DNA of 64,000 bases from Cohnella candidum (GTDB lineage Bacteria > Bacillota > Bacilli > Paenibacillales > Paenibacillaceae): assembly GCF_003713065.1 (NCBI RefSeq), contig NZ_CP033433.1, forward strand, positions 4,861,501-4,925,500, given 5' to 3'. Position 1 is the first letter of the stretch. Each line of letters opens with the position of its first letter. Positions 1 through 8,322 of the stretch are shown here, piece by piece. The translations under genes were made by a program, and so were the position numbers. The notes under the pieces were generated by a model. That model saw nothing but the letters and a program-made list of their open reading frames with translations, was not told where the DNA came from and did no database searches.

Positions 1-243
1 GAGGAGCTCGCGGATTTGAAAGACTTGCAGGCGTCCTACCGAATGTCTGCCAAGGTCGAGCGAACGGCGATCGTGGAGTACTCCGGGGACCAAGCGCTGC
101 TGCTGGCCTCCATGCTGCTCGACGTGACGCAGGACGGAGAAACCCGGTCCGGCCGCTCCCTGATTCTCATTCCCGTGACAAAGAAAGATGGCAAATGGCT
201 GTTTGCCGGCACGGGCGATATTCTCTTGAACGAAAAACTTTAA
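1..243 (+). CDS. C-terminal part of an unknown protein (5' end outside window)
   Basis: The reading frame is open from base 1 and ends at a TAA at 241-243, so the start lies upstream and at least 80 residues are present. The tail alternates short beta-strand-like stretches (EYSGDQALLLASMLLD, SLILIPVTKKDGKWLFAG), which recalls the strand-rich end of NTF2/SnoaL-like folds, but I do not recognise a family. A hairpin terminator follows about 15 bp after the stop, which separates it from the fad genes. TTG at 16 could be read as a start but has no ribosome-binding site, so a truncated longer gene is more likely. Confidence 0.6.
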   Translation, partial: EELADLKDLQASYRMSAKVERTAIVEYSGDQALLLASMLLDVTQDGETRSGRSLILIPVTKKDGKWLFAGTGDILLNEKL

Positions 244-258
244 ATGGCCGAGAGGCTG

Positions 259-287
259 CGCCGTTCCCGCTTGGGGGCGGCGTTTTT
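259..287 (+). terminator. Rho-independent terminator
   Basis: The arms CGCCGTTCCC (259-268) and GGGGGCGGCG (273-282) pair over 10 bp, including two G-U pairs, around a GCTT loop. TTTTT follows. It closes the gene that enters from the left. Confidence 0.7.
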
Positions 288-395
288 GCGTTTAGACGAA
301 ATTTCAGCATACGGGGAATGTCCCGAAGAATAAATTTAGCTTGAAAAGGGCGGCGACGAGCGGCAGGAGCGGATGAACGCCAAGGAGGGATCGGC

Positions 396-1406
396 ATGCC
401 GGCCGGAGGGAAGCAAGCCGCGGTCTGGATAGGGGACGGAGCCCGTCTGGTCGACCTGGGCGGCGAGGTCGCCTGCCTCCGGTTCCACGGCCCGCACCAT
501 GCCGTCGGGCCGGGGATCGCGGAGGCCATCCGCCGTTCCGGGGAAGAAGTCGAACGGAATTGGCGCGGTCTCGTACTCGCCGGCGACGGGAAGGATTTCG
601 GCATCGGCTTGAACCTTCTGCTCGTGTTCACCGAGGCGGAGAACGGCGATTGGGATGAGCTGGACCTCTTGGCGAGGGAGATGCAGAGCGCGGCAGTTGC
701 CATTCGGACTTTGCGGCGGCCGGTTGTGGCGGCTCCTCACGGCAGGACCTTCGGCGCGGCCGCGGCCATCTGTTTGGCGGCGGACCGGATCGTCTTTGGA
801 AGGGACGTCCGGTTTGGTCTGACGGAAACGGAGGAGGGTTTGGTTCCCGCCGCAGGCGGTTGTTTGGCGGCCGCGCTGTTGGCGGAGCGGCGAGCTCGGT
901 CGGCGGGATTGGCGGATCCCGCCGTTCCGCTTGGCGCGCTGTTCGAAGCGATGATGGAAGCGGAGGTTTACGGTGCACAGCCGGTTGCCGGCCGCATCGG
1001 ATATTTCGGCCGCGGAGACTTGGCGGTGGAACCGGAGGAGCGGCTGGACGCCGCGAAGCGTATGGTGCTGCAGTTGGCGGCAGCGGCCAGCCAAACGGGA
1101 GGCGGCAATGCCGACGGATGCGAACCATCCGGGAGGGTAGCGGCGGCCGGAAGGGAAGCGATCGCCGGGCTGAAGCTGCGTTCGCTCTTCAAACGGCGGG
1201 AGGGCCGCTGGTCCGATCACGACGTGAAGGTGGCCGGCAAGCTGGCCGAAGCGATCGCCGGCGGCGACGTGTTTCCGGGTACGGCGGTGAGCGAAGCGTA
1301 CCTGTTGGAATTGGAGCGGGAAGCGTTCCTCAGCCTGTGCGGAGAACCGCTGACGCGGGCAAGGATCCGGCACCGGCTCGCAACCGGCGAACGGCTGCGG
1401 AATTAG
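396..1406 (+). CDS. Degenerate FadN-like protein: enoyl-CoA hydratase half only
   Basis: This 336-residue protein lines up with the C-terminal, crotonase-type half of Bacillus FadN (whole protein about 790 residues). Shared landmarks are the start (GARLVDLGGEVACLRFH) and the end (EAYLLELEREAFLSL, then GERLRN). The N-terminal 3-hydroxyacyl-CoA dehydrogenase half is absent, and nothing upstream encodes it. In a crotonase fold two glutamates activate water. The first normally sits in a GGGTE motif, but here the motif is GAAAA (120-124), so it is Ala124. The second is kept as Glu144 in GLTE. The first oxyanion-hole position reads GLN instead of GAN/GAD. Real hydratase activity is therefore doubtful; it may be a scaffold or have changed reaction. 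It leads an operon with fadA and fadE. The ATG follows AAGGAGGGATC. The family call is sure, the activity is not. Confidence 0.85.
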   Translation: MPAGGKQAAVWIGDGARLVDLGGEVACLRFHGPHHAVGPGIAEAIRRSGEEVERNWRGLVLAGDGKDFGIGLNLLLVFTEAENGDWDELDLLAREMQSAAVAIRTLRRPVVAAPHGRTFGAAAAICLAADRIVFGRDVRFGLTETEEGLVPAAGGCLAAALLAERRARSAGLADPAVPLGALFEAMMEAEVYGAQPVAGRIGYFGRGDLAVEPEERLDAAKRMVLQLAAAASQTGGGNADGCEPSGRVAAAGREAIAGLKLRSLFKRREGRWSDHDVKVAGKLAEAIAGGDVFPGTAVSEAYLLELEREAFLSLCGEPLTRARIRHRLATGERLRN

Positions 1407-1421
1407 GGGGGAGGAGGATGC

Positions 1422-2600
1422 ATGAGGGAAGCCGTCATTCTGTCGGCCGTCAGGACGCCCATCGGGCGCGCCAAGAGCGGCTTGCTTCGCGAGCTGCGCG
1501 CGGAGGACCTTGGCGCGGCCGCGCTGAAGGAAGCCGTGCGGCGCATTCCGGGATGGGCATCGGACGTCCCGGACGATTGCCTGATCGGCTGTGCCGAGCC
1601 CGACGGGGGCTCGGCTAGGCATTTCGCCCGGGCGTGCTCGTTGCTCGCCGGCTTCCCCGTGTCGGTTCCTGCCATGACGGTGAACCGCTCCTGCGCTTCC
1701 GGGCTTCAAGCCGTGGCGCTCGCAGCGTCGGCGGTCGCTTCCGGCGCCGCCGGCACGGTGCTCGCGGGCGGTGCCGAAAGCATGAGCCGTTGGCCGGGCA
1801 CGCGAACCGTTCCGTCGCCGAATCCCGAACTGCTGGACCGGATGGCATCCGCTTACATGGCTGCCGGGCATGCGGCGGAGCTTCTCGCGAGACGGCGGGG
1901 AATCAGCCGGGAAGCGCAGGACCGCTACGCGGCGGACAGCTTCCGCAAAGCACGAGAGGCCGCGGCGGCGGGAAAGCTCCGTCGGCAGATCGCGCCGCTC
2001 GGCGCCTGCAGGACGGTCACGGACGAAGAGGGGTACCCCCATGTCGAGTGGATTTCCGTGGAGGAAGACGAATGCCTGGCTCAAGCACCCGAACCGGACC
2101 AACTGGGCAGCTTGCCGCCCGCCTTCGCCGCCGGCGGAACGGTAACGGACGGCAATTCGGCGCCGCCCACAGACGGCGCCGCCGCCTTGATCGTGGCGAC
2201 CCGGGAGCTGGCGGAGCGGCTGGAGGTCCGGCCGCTCGCCGCGTTGCGCGGCTATGCCGTGACGGGCTCGGCTCCGGAAACCGCGGGATTGGCCGCCGCG
2301 GAAGCTGTCCCGAAAGCGCTGGAGCAAGCCGGGCTCGCTTCCGGGCAGATCGCGCAGTGGGAAATCCATGAAGGCTTTGCCGTCGAAGCCTTGCTTGTCA
2401 TTGACCGGCTTGAAATCGACCCCGGCCTGGTCAACGTGAACGGTGGCGCGATCGCGTTCGGTCATCCGGCAGGCTGTTCGGGGGCCCGAATGCTCGTTTC
2501 GTTAATCCACGAACTATCGGCCAGGGGCGGGGGCTTCGGCGTTGCGGCGATGGGGGCATGGGGCGGCATGGGAGCGGCGGCGGTACTGGAAGTATTTTAA
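1422..2600 (+). CDS. fadA: FadA-like thiolase (acetyl-CoA acyltransferase), two catalytic positions changed
   Basis: This 392-residue protein has the usual size for a thiolase, which in beta-oxidation cleaves 3-ketoacyl-CoA with free CoA. The nucleophile is present as Cys91 in VNRSCASGLQA, and the GHP histidine is His348 in AIAFGHPAGCSGAR. Two other canonical residues are not: the NEAF asparagine is His316 (HEGF), and the C-terminal CxG cysteine, the general base, is Gly378 in AAMGAWGGMG. A histidine at the first site occurs in SCP2-type thiolases, but their compensating cysteine (HDCF) is missing too. Together with the neighbouring hydratase this suggests an operon with relaxed or altered chemistry. 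The start lies 15 bp after the previous stop behind a GGGGGGAGGAGG-type site. Confidence 0.85.
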   Translation: MREAVILSAVRTPIGRAKSGLLRELRAEDLGAAALKEAVRRIPGWASDVPDDCLIGCAEPDGGSARHFARACSLLAGFPVSVPAMTVNRSCASGLQAVALAASAVASGAAGTVLAGGAESMSRWPGTRTVPSPNPELLDRMASAYMAAGHAAELLARRRGISREAQDRYAADSFRKAREAAAAGKLRRQIAPLGACRTVTDEEGYPHVEWISVEEDECLAQAPEPDQLGSLPPAFAAGGTVTDGNSAPPTDGAAALIVATRELAERLEVRPLAALRGYAVTGSAPETAGLAAAEAVPKALEQAGLASGQIAQWEIHEGFAVEALLVIDRLEIDPGLVNVNGGAIAFGHPAGCSGARMLVSLIHELSARGGGFGVAAMGAWGGMGAAAVLEVF

Positions 2601-2628
2601 CCATCGAACGGATAGGGAGGCGATTCCC

Positions 2629-4395
2629 GTGGCGGCGGAAGCGTATGGAGGCAGGTTCATGGTCGAGGAAGCCGCATGGGAACACGCGGCCGCGCCCGAA
2701 GATTTCACGGATGAGCAGCGTCGGATCGCGGATATGGTCCGGTCGTTCCGCGAAGATGTCGTGGCCCCGGCATACGATCGGTTAGAGGCTCCGGACTACG
2801 GGCTGGCGAGGCGGCTGCTTCGGCAAATGGGCGAGCTCGGCTTGCTTGCGGCCGAGCTGCCGGAAGAAGATGGGGGGCTGGGACTCGGCCAGACGACGGC
2901 AGCGCTCATCGCGGAAACGCTGGCCCCATCCACCTCGTTCGCCCTGTCCGCGCTCGCGCATACGGGAATCGGCATGCTGCCCGTCGCTTTTTTCGGAACT
3001 CCCGCGCAGAAGGCGGCTTACCTTCCGCAGCTGGCGTCCGGCGAACGCGCCGCCGCCTACTGCCTGACGGAACCGGAAGCGGGCTCGGACGCCCAAGGCT
3101 TGAAAACGTCCGCCGCCCGTTCGGTAGACGGATCCCATTACGTGCTGAACGGCAGCAAGCAGTACATTACGAACGCGGGGTTCGCGGACCAGTTCGTCGT
3201 CTATGCCAAAATCGACGGCCAACCGTTCAGCGCTTTTCTGCTCGATCGTTCCACGCCGGGATTCTCCGTCGGGCCGGAGGAACGGATGATGGGCATCCGC
3301 GGCATGTCCACTTGCTCCCTGAAGATGGAGAACGCGATCGTGCCGGCAGACAGGCTGTTGGGAGACGCCCATCACGGCTCCCGCATCGCATTCAATATTC
3401 TCAATTTCGGGAGGTTCAAGCTGGGTGCCGCTTGCGTCGGCATGATGAAGGAAGCGGTCCGGCTTTCCGCGGCCTATGCGGCAAGCCGCCGGCAATTCGG
3501 AAAGCCGATCGCGTCGTTTCCCCTGATCGGAGCCAAGCTGGCCGAAATGAACACGCTGGTTTACGTCACGGAAAGCATGGTCTACCGGACAGCCGGTTAT
3601 TTGGACGGCGCGACCTCCCGCCTTCGCGGAGCGGGCGGACGCGCCGCCGCGGAAAGGCTGGGCGAATTCGCCATCGAATGCTCGATCAATAAAGTGTTCG
3701 CGTCGGAGGCGCTGGATGCGGTGGCGGATCACGCCGTGCAAATCCATGGCGGAAGCGGCTACGCGCACGGTTCGCCGATAGAACGGCTGTACCGCGACTC
3801 CCGCGTGAATCGGATATTCGAAGGCACGAACGAGATCAACCGGCTGAGAATTCCGACGACGCTGCTTAAACGCGGGATCAAGGGGGAGATCCCCTTGCTT
3901 GCCCGCGCGGAAGAAGCGCAGGAAGAGATCTTGAAGCCGCTGCAGATCTCCCGGCCGTCGCCTGAGCCGCTGGCCAGGGAAGCGGCGATCGTGTCCGCGC
4001 TCAAGAAAGTGTTTCTGCTGTCGGGAGGTCTCGCGCTTCAGAAATACGGTCTGAGGCTGGAGCGGGAACAGGAATTGGTCGCGGTGCTCGCCGACGTGAT
4101 GATCGACGTCTATGCTTTGGAGAGCGCCGTGCTGCGGACCCGCAAAACGTGGGAACGGCGCGGACCGGAAGCGGCCGCCCTTGCCGCGCGGATGACGGCG
4201 TTGTTCGCGGATAAGGCGGTGGAGCGTTCGGCCCGGCGAACCCGGACGCTGCTCGCGGCCGTCGACAAGGGCGAGAGCCTTCGCGTGCAGTTGGCCGTGC
4301 TAAAGAAACTCCTCCGTTTCGAGCCTGCGGACGCCGTTGGTTTACGCCGTGCCATTGCGGGGGAAGTCGTCGCAGCGGGAGGGTATGTCAAGTAA
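2629..4395 (+). CDS. fadE: Acyl-CoA dehydrogenase, FadE type
   Basis: The predicted product of 588 residues matches the size of Bacillus FadE (594), which carries out the FAD-dependent first oxidation of acyl-CoA. The N-terminal helical domain, the flavin loop (CLTEPEAGSDAQG) and the second signature (QIHGGSGYAHGSPIERLYRDS) are intact, and the catalytic base is the Glu of IFEGTNEINR. A long C-terminal extension as in FadE/VLCAD types is present. I start at GTG 2629, which follows AGGGAGG at 2614-2620. An upstream ATG at 2542 is in frame but lies inside fadA and has no ribosome-binding site. Unlike its two upstream partners it has all expected active-site residues. Confidence 0.92.
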   Translation: MAAEAYGGRFMVEEAAWEHAAAPEDFTDEQRRIADMVRSFREDVVAPAYDRLEAPDYGLARRLLRQMGELGLLAAELPEEDGGLGLGQTTAALIAETLAPSTSFALSALAHTGIGMLPVAFFGTPAQKAAYLPQLASGERAAAYCLTEPEAGSDAQGLKTSAARSVDGSHYVLNGSKQYITNAGFADQFVVYAKIDGQPFSAFLLDRSTPGFSVGPEERMMGIRGMSTCSLKMENAIVPADRLLGDAHHGSRIAFNILNFGRFKLGAACVGMMKEAVRLSAAYAASRRQFGKPIASFPLIGAKLAEMNTLVYVTESMVYRTAGYLDGATSRLRGAGGRAAAERLGEFAIECSINKVFASEALDAVADHAVQIHGGSGYAHGSPIERLYRDSRVNRIFEGTNEINRLRIPTTLLKRGIKGEIPLLARAEEAQEEILKPLQISRPSPEPLAREAAIVSALKKVFLLSGGLALQKYGLRLEREQELVAVLADVMIDVYALESAVLRTRKTWERRGPEAAALAARMTALFADKAVERSARRTRTLLAAVDKGESLRVQLAVLKKLLRFEPADAVGLRRAIAGEVVAAGGYVK

Positions 4396-4457
4396 CGGTA
4401 AGTCTATTAAACCGAAGGAAATGAAGGTTAAAATCAGCTAAAATTTGGTACTGCGCG

Positions 4458-4486
4458 TTGATGGATGACGACGAATTCGCTATACT
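4458..4486 (+). promoter_or_regulatory. Sigma-A-like promoter for the FHA gene
   Basis: TTGATG (4458-4463) and TATACT (4481-4486) are separated by exactly 17 bp. It lies about 145 bp upstream of the FHA gene start and after fadE. Confidence 0.6.
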
Positions 4487-4629
4487 AAACAAAAGGTGAA
4501 AACGAATCGCCTTTCTTTTTTGAAAAAGTCCGAAAGCGTTTACAAATAAATTTCGCCCGCGAGGAAGAAGGTCGAGGTGCAGCGTTGCCTTTACGCATAC
4601 AATTATGGAAACGGGAAAGGGGGAAACCC

Positions 4630-5367
4630 GTGACGGGAGCGGCATGGCGCCTGTTCCGCAAGGCTTTCGCGGGCACGGCAGCCATCATCGCCGCCGCTGT
4701 CGCCGCGTCTCCGGCCGATGCGGCGTCCCTCGCCGCCAAGCCGTTGTCCGCCGAGTCGGCCGTAGGCACGTTGCCACTGCTGGCCGCGCTGGGGATCGGT
4801 ATCGTGATCGCTGTAGCCGCCGTCATCGCTTTCCTGCAGATGACCGCCAAGGGGCGGGATCCCCGGGACTTCCACGATGGCGAACCGGAAGAGCCGGAGG
4901 AGTCGGGCCGCGGCTTCGGCTTGGAGCGGCGGGAAGAACCGGAGGGGCAACCGGATCCCGACGAGGGCCAACATGAATTGTCGGATTACACGATCCCTCT
5001 CGGCCGTATTCCTGCGGAGCCTGCCGCGTTGATCGCGGCTTCGGACGATGGGCCGAGGCTGTGCGGAATCGCGGGGGAGTTCGCCGGGGCCAGCTACCGG
5101 CTGGCGGCCGGCCGCCTGTCGATCGGCAGGGATCCTGCCGTATGCCATGTCGTGTTTCCCGTGGACATCGGAGAAGTCAGCCGCAAGCATTGCACCCTCA
5201 GCTACGAAGAAGAGTCGGGAGTGTTCAGTTTGGAAGACCACGGCTCCTCCAACGGTACCTATCTGACGGATGGAGAGAAGCTTCAGCCGGGGAAACGCTA
5301 CCAACTGCGGTCCGGCCAGCGTTTCGCCCTCTCGGGCAGCACCCATTGGTTCGAGGTCCGGGATTGA
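4630..5367 (+). CDS. Membrane-anchored FHA-domain protein
   Basis: The protein has 245 residues. Residues 1-31 look like a signal peptide ending ASPADA, a hydrophobic helix lies at about 47-70, then an acidic Glu/Pro-rich linker (about 80-118) and a forkhead-associated domain at about 154-240. The FHA landmarks are SIGRDPA (164-170), SRKHC (184-188) and SSNGTYL (206-212), the loops that bind phosphothreonine. If the first segment is cleaved, the FHA domain would be cytoplasmic, suited to reading Ser/Thr-kinase signals at the membrane. The start is GTG 4630, directly after GGGAAAGGGGG; TTG 4585 in frame is weaker and would spoil the signal peptide. No kinase gene is adjacent, so the partner is unknown. 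Confidence 0.8.
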   Translation: MTGAAWRLFRKAFAGTAAIIAAAVAASPADAASLAAKPLSAESAVGTLPLLAALGIGIVIAVAAVIAFLQMTAKGRDPRDFHDGEPEEPEESGRGFGLERREEPEGQPDPDEGQHELSDYTIPLGRIPAEPAALIAASDDGPRLCGIAGEFAGASYRLAAGRLSIGRDPAVCHVVFPVDIGEVSRKHCTLSYEEESGVFSLEDHGSSNGTYLTDGEKLQPGKRYQLRSGQRFALSGSTHWFEVRD

Positions 5368-5374
5368 CTTTTTC

Positions 5375-5403
5375 TTTAATCCCCGTCCGATAACTGGTAT
5401 AAT
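5375..5403 (+). promoter_or_regulatory. Extended -10 promoter for the 62-residue gene
   Basis: A perfect TATAAT (5398-5403) is preceded by TGG, an extended -10. The -35 position (TTTAAT, 5375-5380) is weak, as is usual for extended -10 promoters. Confidence 0.55.
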
Positions 5404-5559
5404 GGGAAAGAGCAGGCACGATGATGTTCTGCCGAGAGTGGCGGAGAAATCGAAACTTGCATGGCGAACCGAAGCTTCGGGTTCTCCGGGAATCGCCTCT
5501 GCTCCGGCAAGCAGATGCCGGGCGCCGGTGCGGAATCCATTCCACTGGGAGGGAATTGC

Positions 5560-5748
5560 ATGGCCAAACGCAGCCACAATGAAGTTCAAGAAAGTTTGCG
5601 AGAACTGACTAGAATTTTCCGCCCCAAGGACCCCCGCAAGTTCGTGAAAGATTATATCCGCAAATACCGGATCACCGGTGGTTATGAAGATGAATTGACG
5701 ATGCTCGTGGAACGCGAGATGGTAAAATTAAATTCTCCGGCATCCTGA
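5560..5748 (+). CDS. Small hypothetical protein (62 residues)
   Basis: The ATG at 5560 follows GGGAGGGAATTGC, a good ribosome-binding site, so the longer frame from 5461 is rejected as a start. The protein is charged and predicted helical (NEVQESLRELTRIF, then PKDPRKFVKDYIRKYRITGG, then a C-terminal helix ELTMLVEREMVKL). It has no signal peptide or membrane segment. It is monocistronic, with its own extended -10 promoter and a terminator. I do not recognise the family; the isolated transcription unit suggests a real, probably regulatory or sporulation-related small protein. Confidence 0.7.
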   Translation: MAKRSHNEVQESLRELTRIFRPKDPRKFVKDYIRKYRITGGYEDELTMLVEREMVKLNSPAS

Positions 5749-5757
5749 CCGGGGATG

Positions 5758-5807
5758 AAGCCGACGGACGTAAGGCGCCAGCCTGAAGTCCGCCGGCTTT
5801 TTTTTGT
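5758..5807 (+). terminator. Rho-independent terminator
   Basis: The arms AAGCCGACGGAC (5758-5769) and GTCCGCCGGCTT (5788-5799) pair with one mismatch. Eight to nine T residues follow. Confidence 0.85.
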
Positions 5808-5941
5808 TTCTGCGCGGAGGCCGCAAATATTTGCGGCGCGGACGTGCAAAACTTGCGGTTTCGGCCCGGCCTTCTTCCCCTACAATGGGTTCACGGTTCG
5901 CTGATATCGAGGCGAAAAAATATCGTGGAAGGTGTTCAACC

Positions 5942-7204
5942 ATGTCCAAAGAAAAGCATCAGGCGGCGCCTGCAATGCGCTCGTTTTTCTCCAACCGATT
6001 CATCCAAGCCATTCTGTTGTCCGGCCTTTTCCTGCAGCTCGGCATTTGGGTACGGAATTTCGCGATCCTGCTCTTCGTGACGGAGCAGACGAACAAGGAT
6101 CCGTTCGCGATCACGCTCGTGTCGGTCGCCGAATTCGCACCGATCTTCCTCTTCTCTTTTATCGGGGGAGCCTTCGCGGACCGTTGGAAACCGAAAAGGA
6201 CGATGGTGCTCTGCGATCTGCTCAGCGCTCTCTCCGTGTTCGCGGTGCTCGCGGCGTTGGTGTACGGAGGCTGGCAAGCGATCTTCTTCGCCACCCTGGT
6301 CTCGTCCATCCTGTCGCAATTTTCACAACCGTCCGGCATGAAATTGTTTAAGCTCCACGTGCCCGAGGCTCAAATGCAAATGGGCATGTCGATGTATCAG
6401 ACGATCATGGCCATCTTCATGGTGCTTGGGCCGATGCTGGGAACGTTCGTTTACTTCCGTTTCGGAATGGATACGGCGATCGCGATCATGGGAACCTCGT
6501 TCCTGCTGTCGGCGCTCGTGCTGGCTTTTCTTCCCGCGGACCCGAAGACCGGGGCCGTGCCGTCTTCCAACGTGATGCAGGAAATGAAAATGGGCTTCCG
6601 ATATGTAACTGCCAACAAGCTTTTTCTCTTCATGGGCGCGTTTTTCCTTGTCGCGGGTTTGGGGATGGGCCTCATTAGCCCTTTGGGCATTTATCTGGTG
6701 ACGGAAAATCTCGGTTTGACATCGGAAGATTTGCAGTGGTTTACGGCCGTTAACGGAATCGGCATGATCTTCGGCGGCGCGATGGCCATGGGACTCTCCA
6801 AAAAAGCGGGTCCGCAAGCGATGCTCTTGACGGGCTTCGTCGTCAGCGCACTTTCGGTGGCCGTGCTCGGATCGGTCCACGAGACTTGGCCGGCCATCAT
6901 CGCGCAGTTCGCGGCCGGGCTGATGGGACCGCTCATCCATATTTCGTGCAACACGCTCATTCTCAAAAACGCGGACGAAGCGTTCGTGGGCAGGGTCAAC
7001 GGCATCCTGAACCCGTTGTTCATGGGGGCTATGGTCCTCGACATGAGTTTGGTCGGAGTTTTGAAAGCGAACTTGCCTCTATCGTCCATATATCTGATCG
7101 CGGCCGGATTGTTCACGGTCGGCGCGCTCATCATGCTGCCCATGCTGCGGTTGCGACCGGCAAACGGAATAGAGAAAATCCCCGTCGCGGAGGCTCTGCA
7201 TTGA
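5942..7204 (+). CDS. MFS efflux transporter
   Basis: The 420-residue integral membrane protein has about 12 hydrophobic helices. The loop between helices 2 and 3 reads GGAFADRWKPKRTM, the typical MFS motif A, and the N-terminus (FFSNRFIQAILLSGLFLQLGIWVRNFAILLFV) matches the proton-driven antiporter group related to macrolide exporters. ATG 5942 is preceded by GAAGGTG; a 46-residue upstream extension lacks a ribosome-binding site and is charged, so it is rejected. It stands alone and is closed by a strong terminator. The substrate cannot be read from sequence. Confidence 0.85.
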   Translation: MSKEKHQAAPAMRSFFSNRFIQAILLSGLFLQLGIWVRNFAILLFVTEQTNKDPFAITLVSVAEFAPIFLFSFIGGAFADRWKPKRTMVLCDLLSALSVFAVLAALVYGGWQAIFFATLVSSILSQFSQPSGMKLFKLHVPEAQMQMGMSMYQTIMAIFMVLGPMLGTFVYFRFGMDTAIAIMGTSFLLSALVLAFLPADPKTGAVPSSNVMQEMKMGFRYVTANKLFLFMGAFFLVAGLGMGLISPLGIYLVTENLGLTSEDLQWFTAVNGIGMIFGGAMAMGLSKKAGPQAMLLTGFVVSALSVAVLGSVHETWPAIIAQFAAGLMGPLIHISCNTLILKNADEAFVGRVNGILNPLFMGAMVLDMSLVGVLKANLPLSSIYLIAAGLFTVGALIMLPMLRLRPANGIEKIPVAEALH

Positions 7205-7261
7205 CCGGCTTAGACGAGGTCTATGACTGCGTCATGATTGAGAACGAGTTTGAAACAGTTA

Positions 7262-7295
7262 GAAGCGGCGACCCCGAAAGGTCGCCGCTTCTTTT
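7262..7295. terminator. Bidirectional terminator
   Basis: A perfect 12-bp stem, GAAGCGGCGACC (7262-7273) with GGTCGCCGCTTC (7280-7291), is followed by TTTT on the plus strand. It sits between the convergent MFS gene and the DUF2935 gene and can serve both. Confidence 0.85.
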
Positions 7296-8115
7296 AATGC
7301 TCCTCCAAATCACGCATCGTAACGGGAGTGCCGGTTAAGTGCTGTTCGAACATGTCGATAATGAACAGGAATCTTTCCGCCTCGCGAAAGACATGATCCG
7401 CGAGCAGGGGGTGAATGATGCTTTTGATTTTGCATGCGCTGATGAGATCGCTTGCCGTCTTTTTAAAGTCGCGCAAAGACTTCACGGAAACCCTGTTTTG
7501 ATCCAAAAATTGAGTGAGAATCGGAGCGGTTTGGGACTGGGGACGCATGGAGTCAATATCCCGTGCTTGGAACAGCAACTGGTCAAAGTCCTGACTGAAT
7601 TCATTCGCCATATCCACTAATTTTCGTTCGGACGGATCGAGCAGATGGCTGATGAACTTGGCGTGGTCCGCCATGATTCTCAAGAAAAATACGTTTTCGT
7701 CGATGATGGCGTCGGGCAAAGGCTCGAGCTTTCCGTTATTCAATTCGTCCAATCGATTTCTGAAATAATTGGCTTCTCTGCTCGTATGGTCCACCAACAA
7801 GGGGAAATTGTTCGCACCCGGAAGCTGACAAGTCAGTATTAATCCTAAAATTTTTCTTTTGAATACCCAAATGTGAGAAACCGCGTTATGGACTTCCGAA
7901 TTGAATCTCACGATCACCTGGGGATCCGTATCCAAAGTAAACGCCATGGACCGATTCTGGATGTTTTCGAACAACGCGTAAAATTGATTGGCCTCATTGA
8001 TCAATTGCGTATCTTCGGCCCTGAAACCTAATCTCAGGAACAAGGAATGTTCCTTCATAATGCGAGACCAAAATCTGACTTCATCCAACGAACGTGCTAC
8101 GAAAGCATTCGCCAC
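7294..8115 (-). CDS. DUF2935 family protein
   Basis: The 273-residue helical protein opens with SLDEVRFWSRIMKEHSLFLRLGF, the hallmark of DUF2935. Family members are predicted four-helix-bundle, ferritin-like folds with repeated Glu/His pairs; here E12, E22 and H23 and later EVHN, REANYF, ADHAKF and FREAERF give several E-x-x-H-like ligands. A metal-binding or spore-related role is plausible but unproven. The start is GTG 8115, 10 nt after GGGAGGTG on the minus strand. It is monocistronic. Confidence 0.8.
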   Translation of the reverse strand: MANAFVARSLDEVRFWSRIMKEHSLFLRLGFRAEDTQLINEANQFYALFENIQNRSMAFTLDTDPQVIVRFNSEVHNAVSHIWVFKRKILGLILTCQLPGANNFPLLVDHTSREANYFRNRLDELNNGKLEPLPDAIIDENVFFLRIMADHAKFISHLLDPSERKLVDMANEFSQDFDQLLFQARDIDSMRPQSQTAPILTQFLDQNRVSVKSLRDFKKTASDLISACKIKSIIHPLLADHVFREAERFLFIIDMFEQHLTGTPVTMRDLEEH

Positions 8116-8264
8116 GTCCCATTCACACCTCCCGGAAGATCTCTCATCTTCATAGCTATATTCCGGGAAGGATGTCCTTTATGAGAAAGTACGGTGACCG
8201 GATGAAAAGGGCAAAGTGTCAGCGTAATTTTCATCATTTTTTAAAATGCCAGTCCTTGTCCCAT

Positions 8265-8292
8265 ACCTTTCTTCTTAAGATCTCATATTCTA
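8265..8292 (+). promoter_or_regulatory. Sigma-K-like (mother-cell) promoter
   Basis: CATATTCTA (8284-8292) fits the sigma-K -10 consensus CATAnnnTA, and the -35 dinucleotide AC (8265-8266) lies exactly 17 bp upstream. It is 30 bp before the small His/Cys-rich gene. Confidence 0.5.
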
Positions 8293-8322
8293 TATCAACT
8301 CTAAGAAAAGGTGGTGATAGAT

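Noticed and set aside
244..395. FadR-type operator before the fad genes
   Set aside because: No repeat resembling the Bacillus FadR site (ATGAATGAATNNTCATTCAT-like) is visible; only a small CGGG/CCCG repeat around 315-328.
336..2465. Long minus-strand open frame of about 709 codons opposite the fad genes
   Set aside because: It lies antisense to well-recognised proteins, is Arg/Pro/Gly-rich as expected for a shadow in GC-rich DNA, and has no ribosome-binding site.
5804..5941. 46-residue N-terminal extension of the MFS protein
   Set aside because: It overlaps the previous terminator, is Arg-rich and lacks a ribosome-binding site; ATG 5942 has one.
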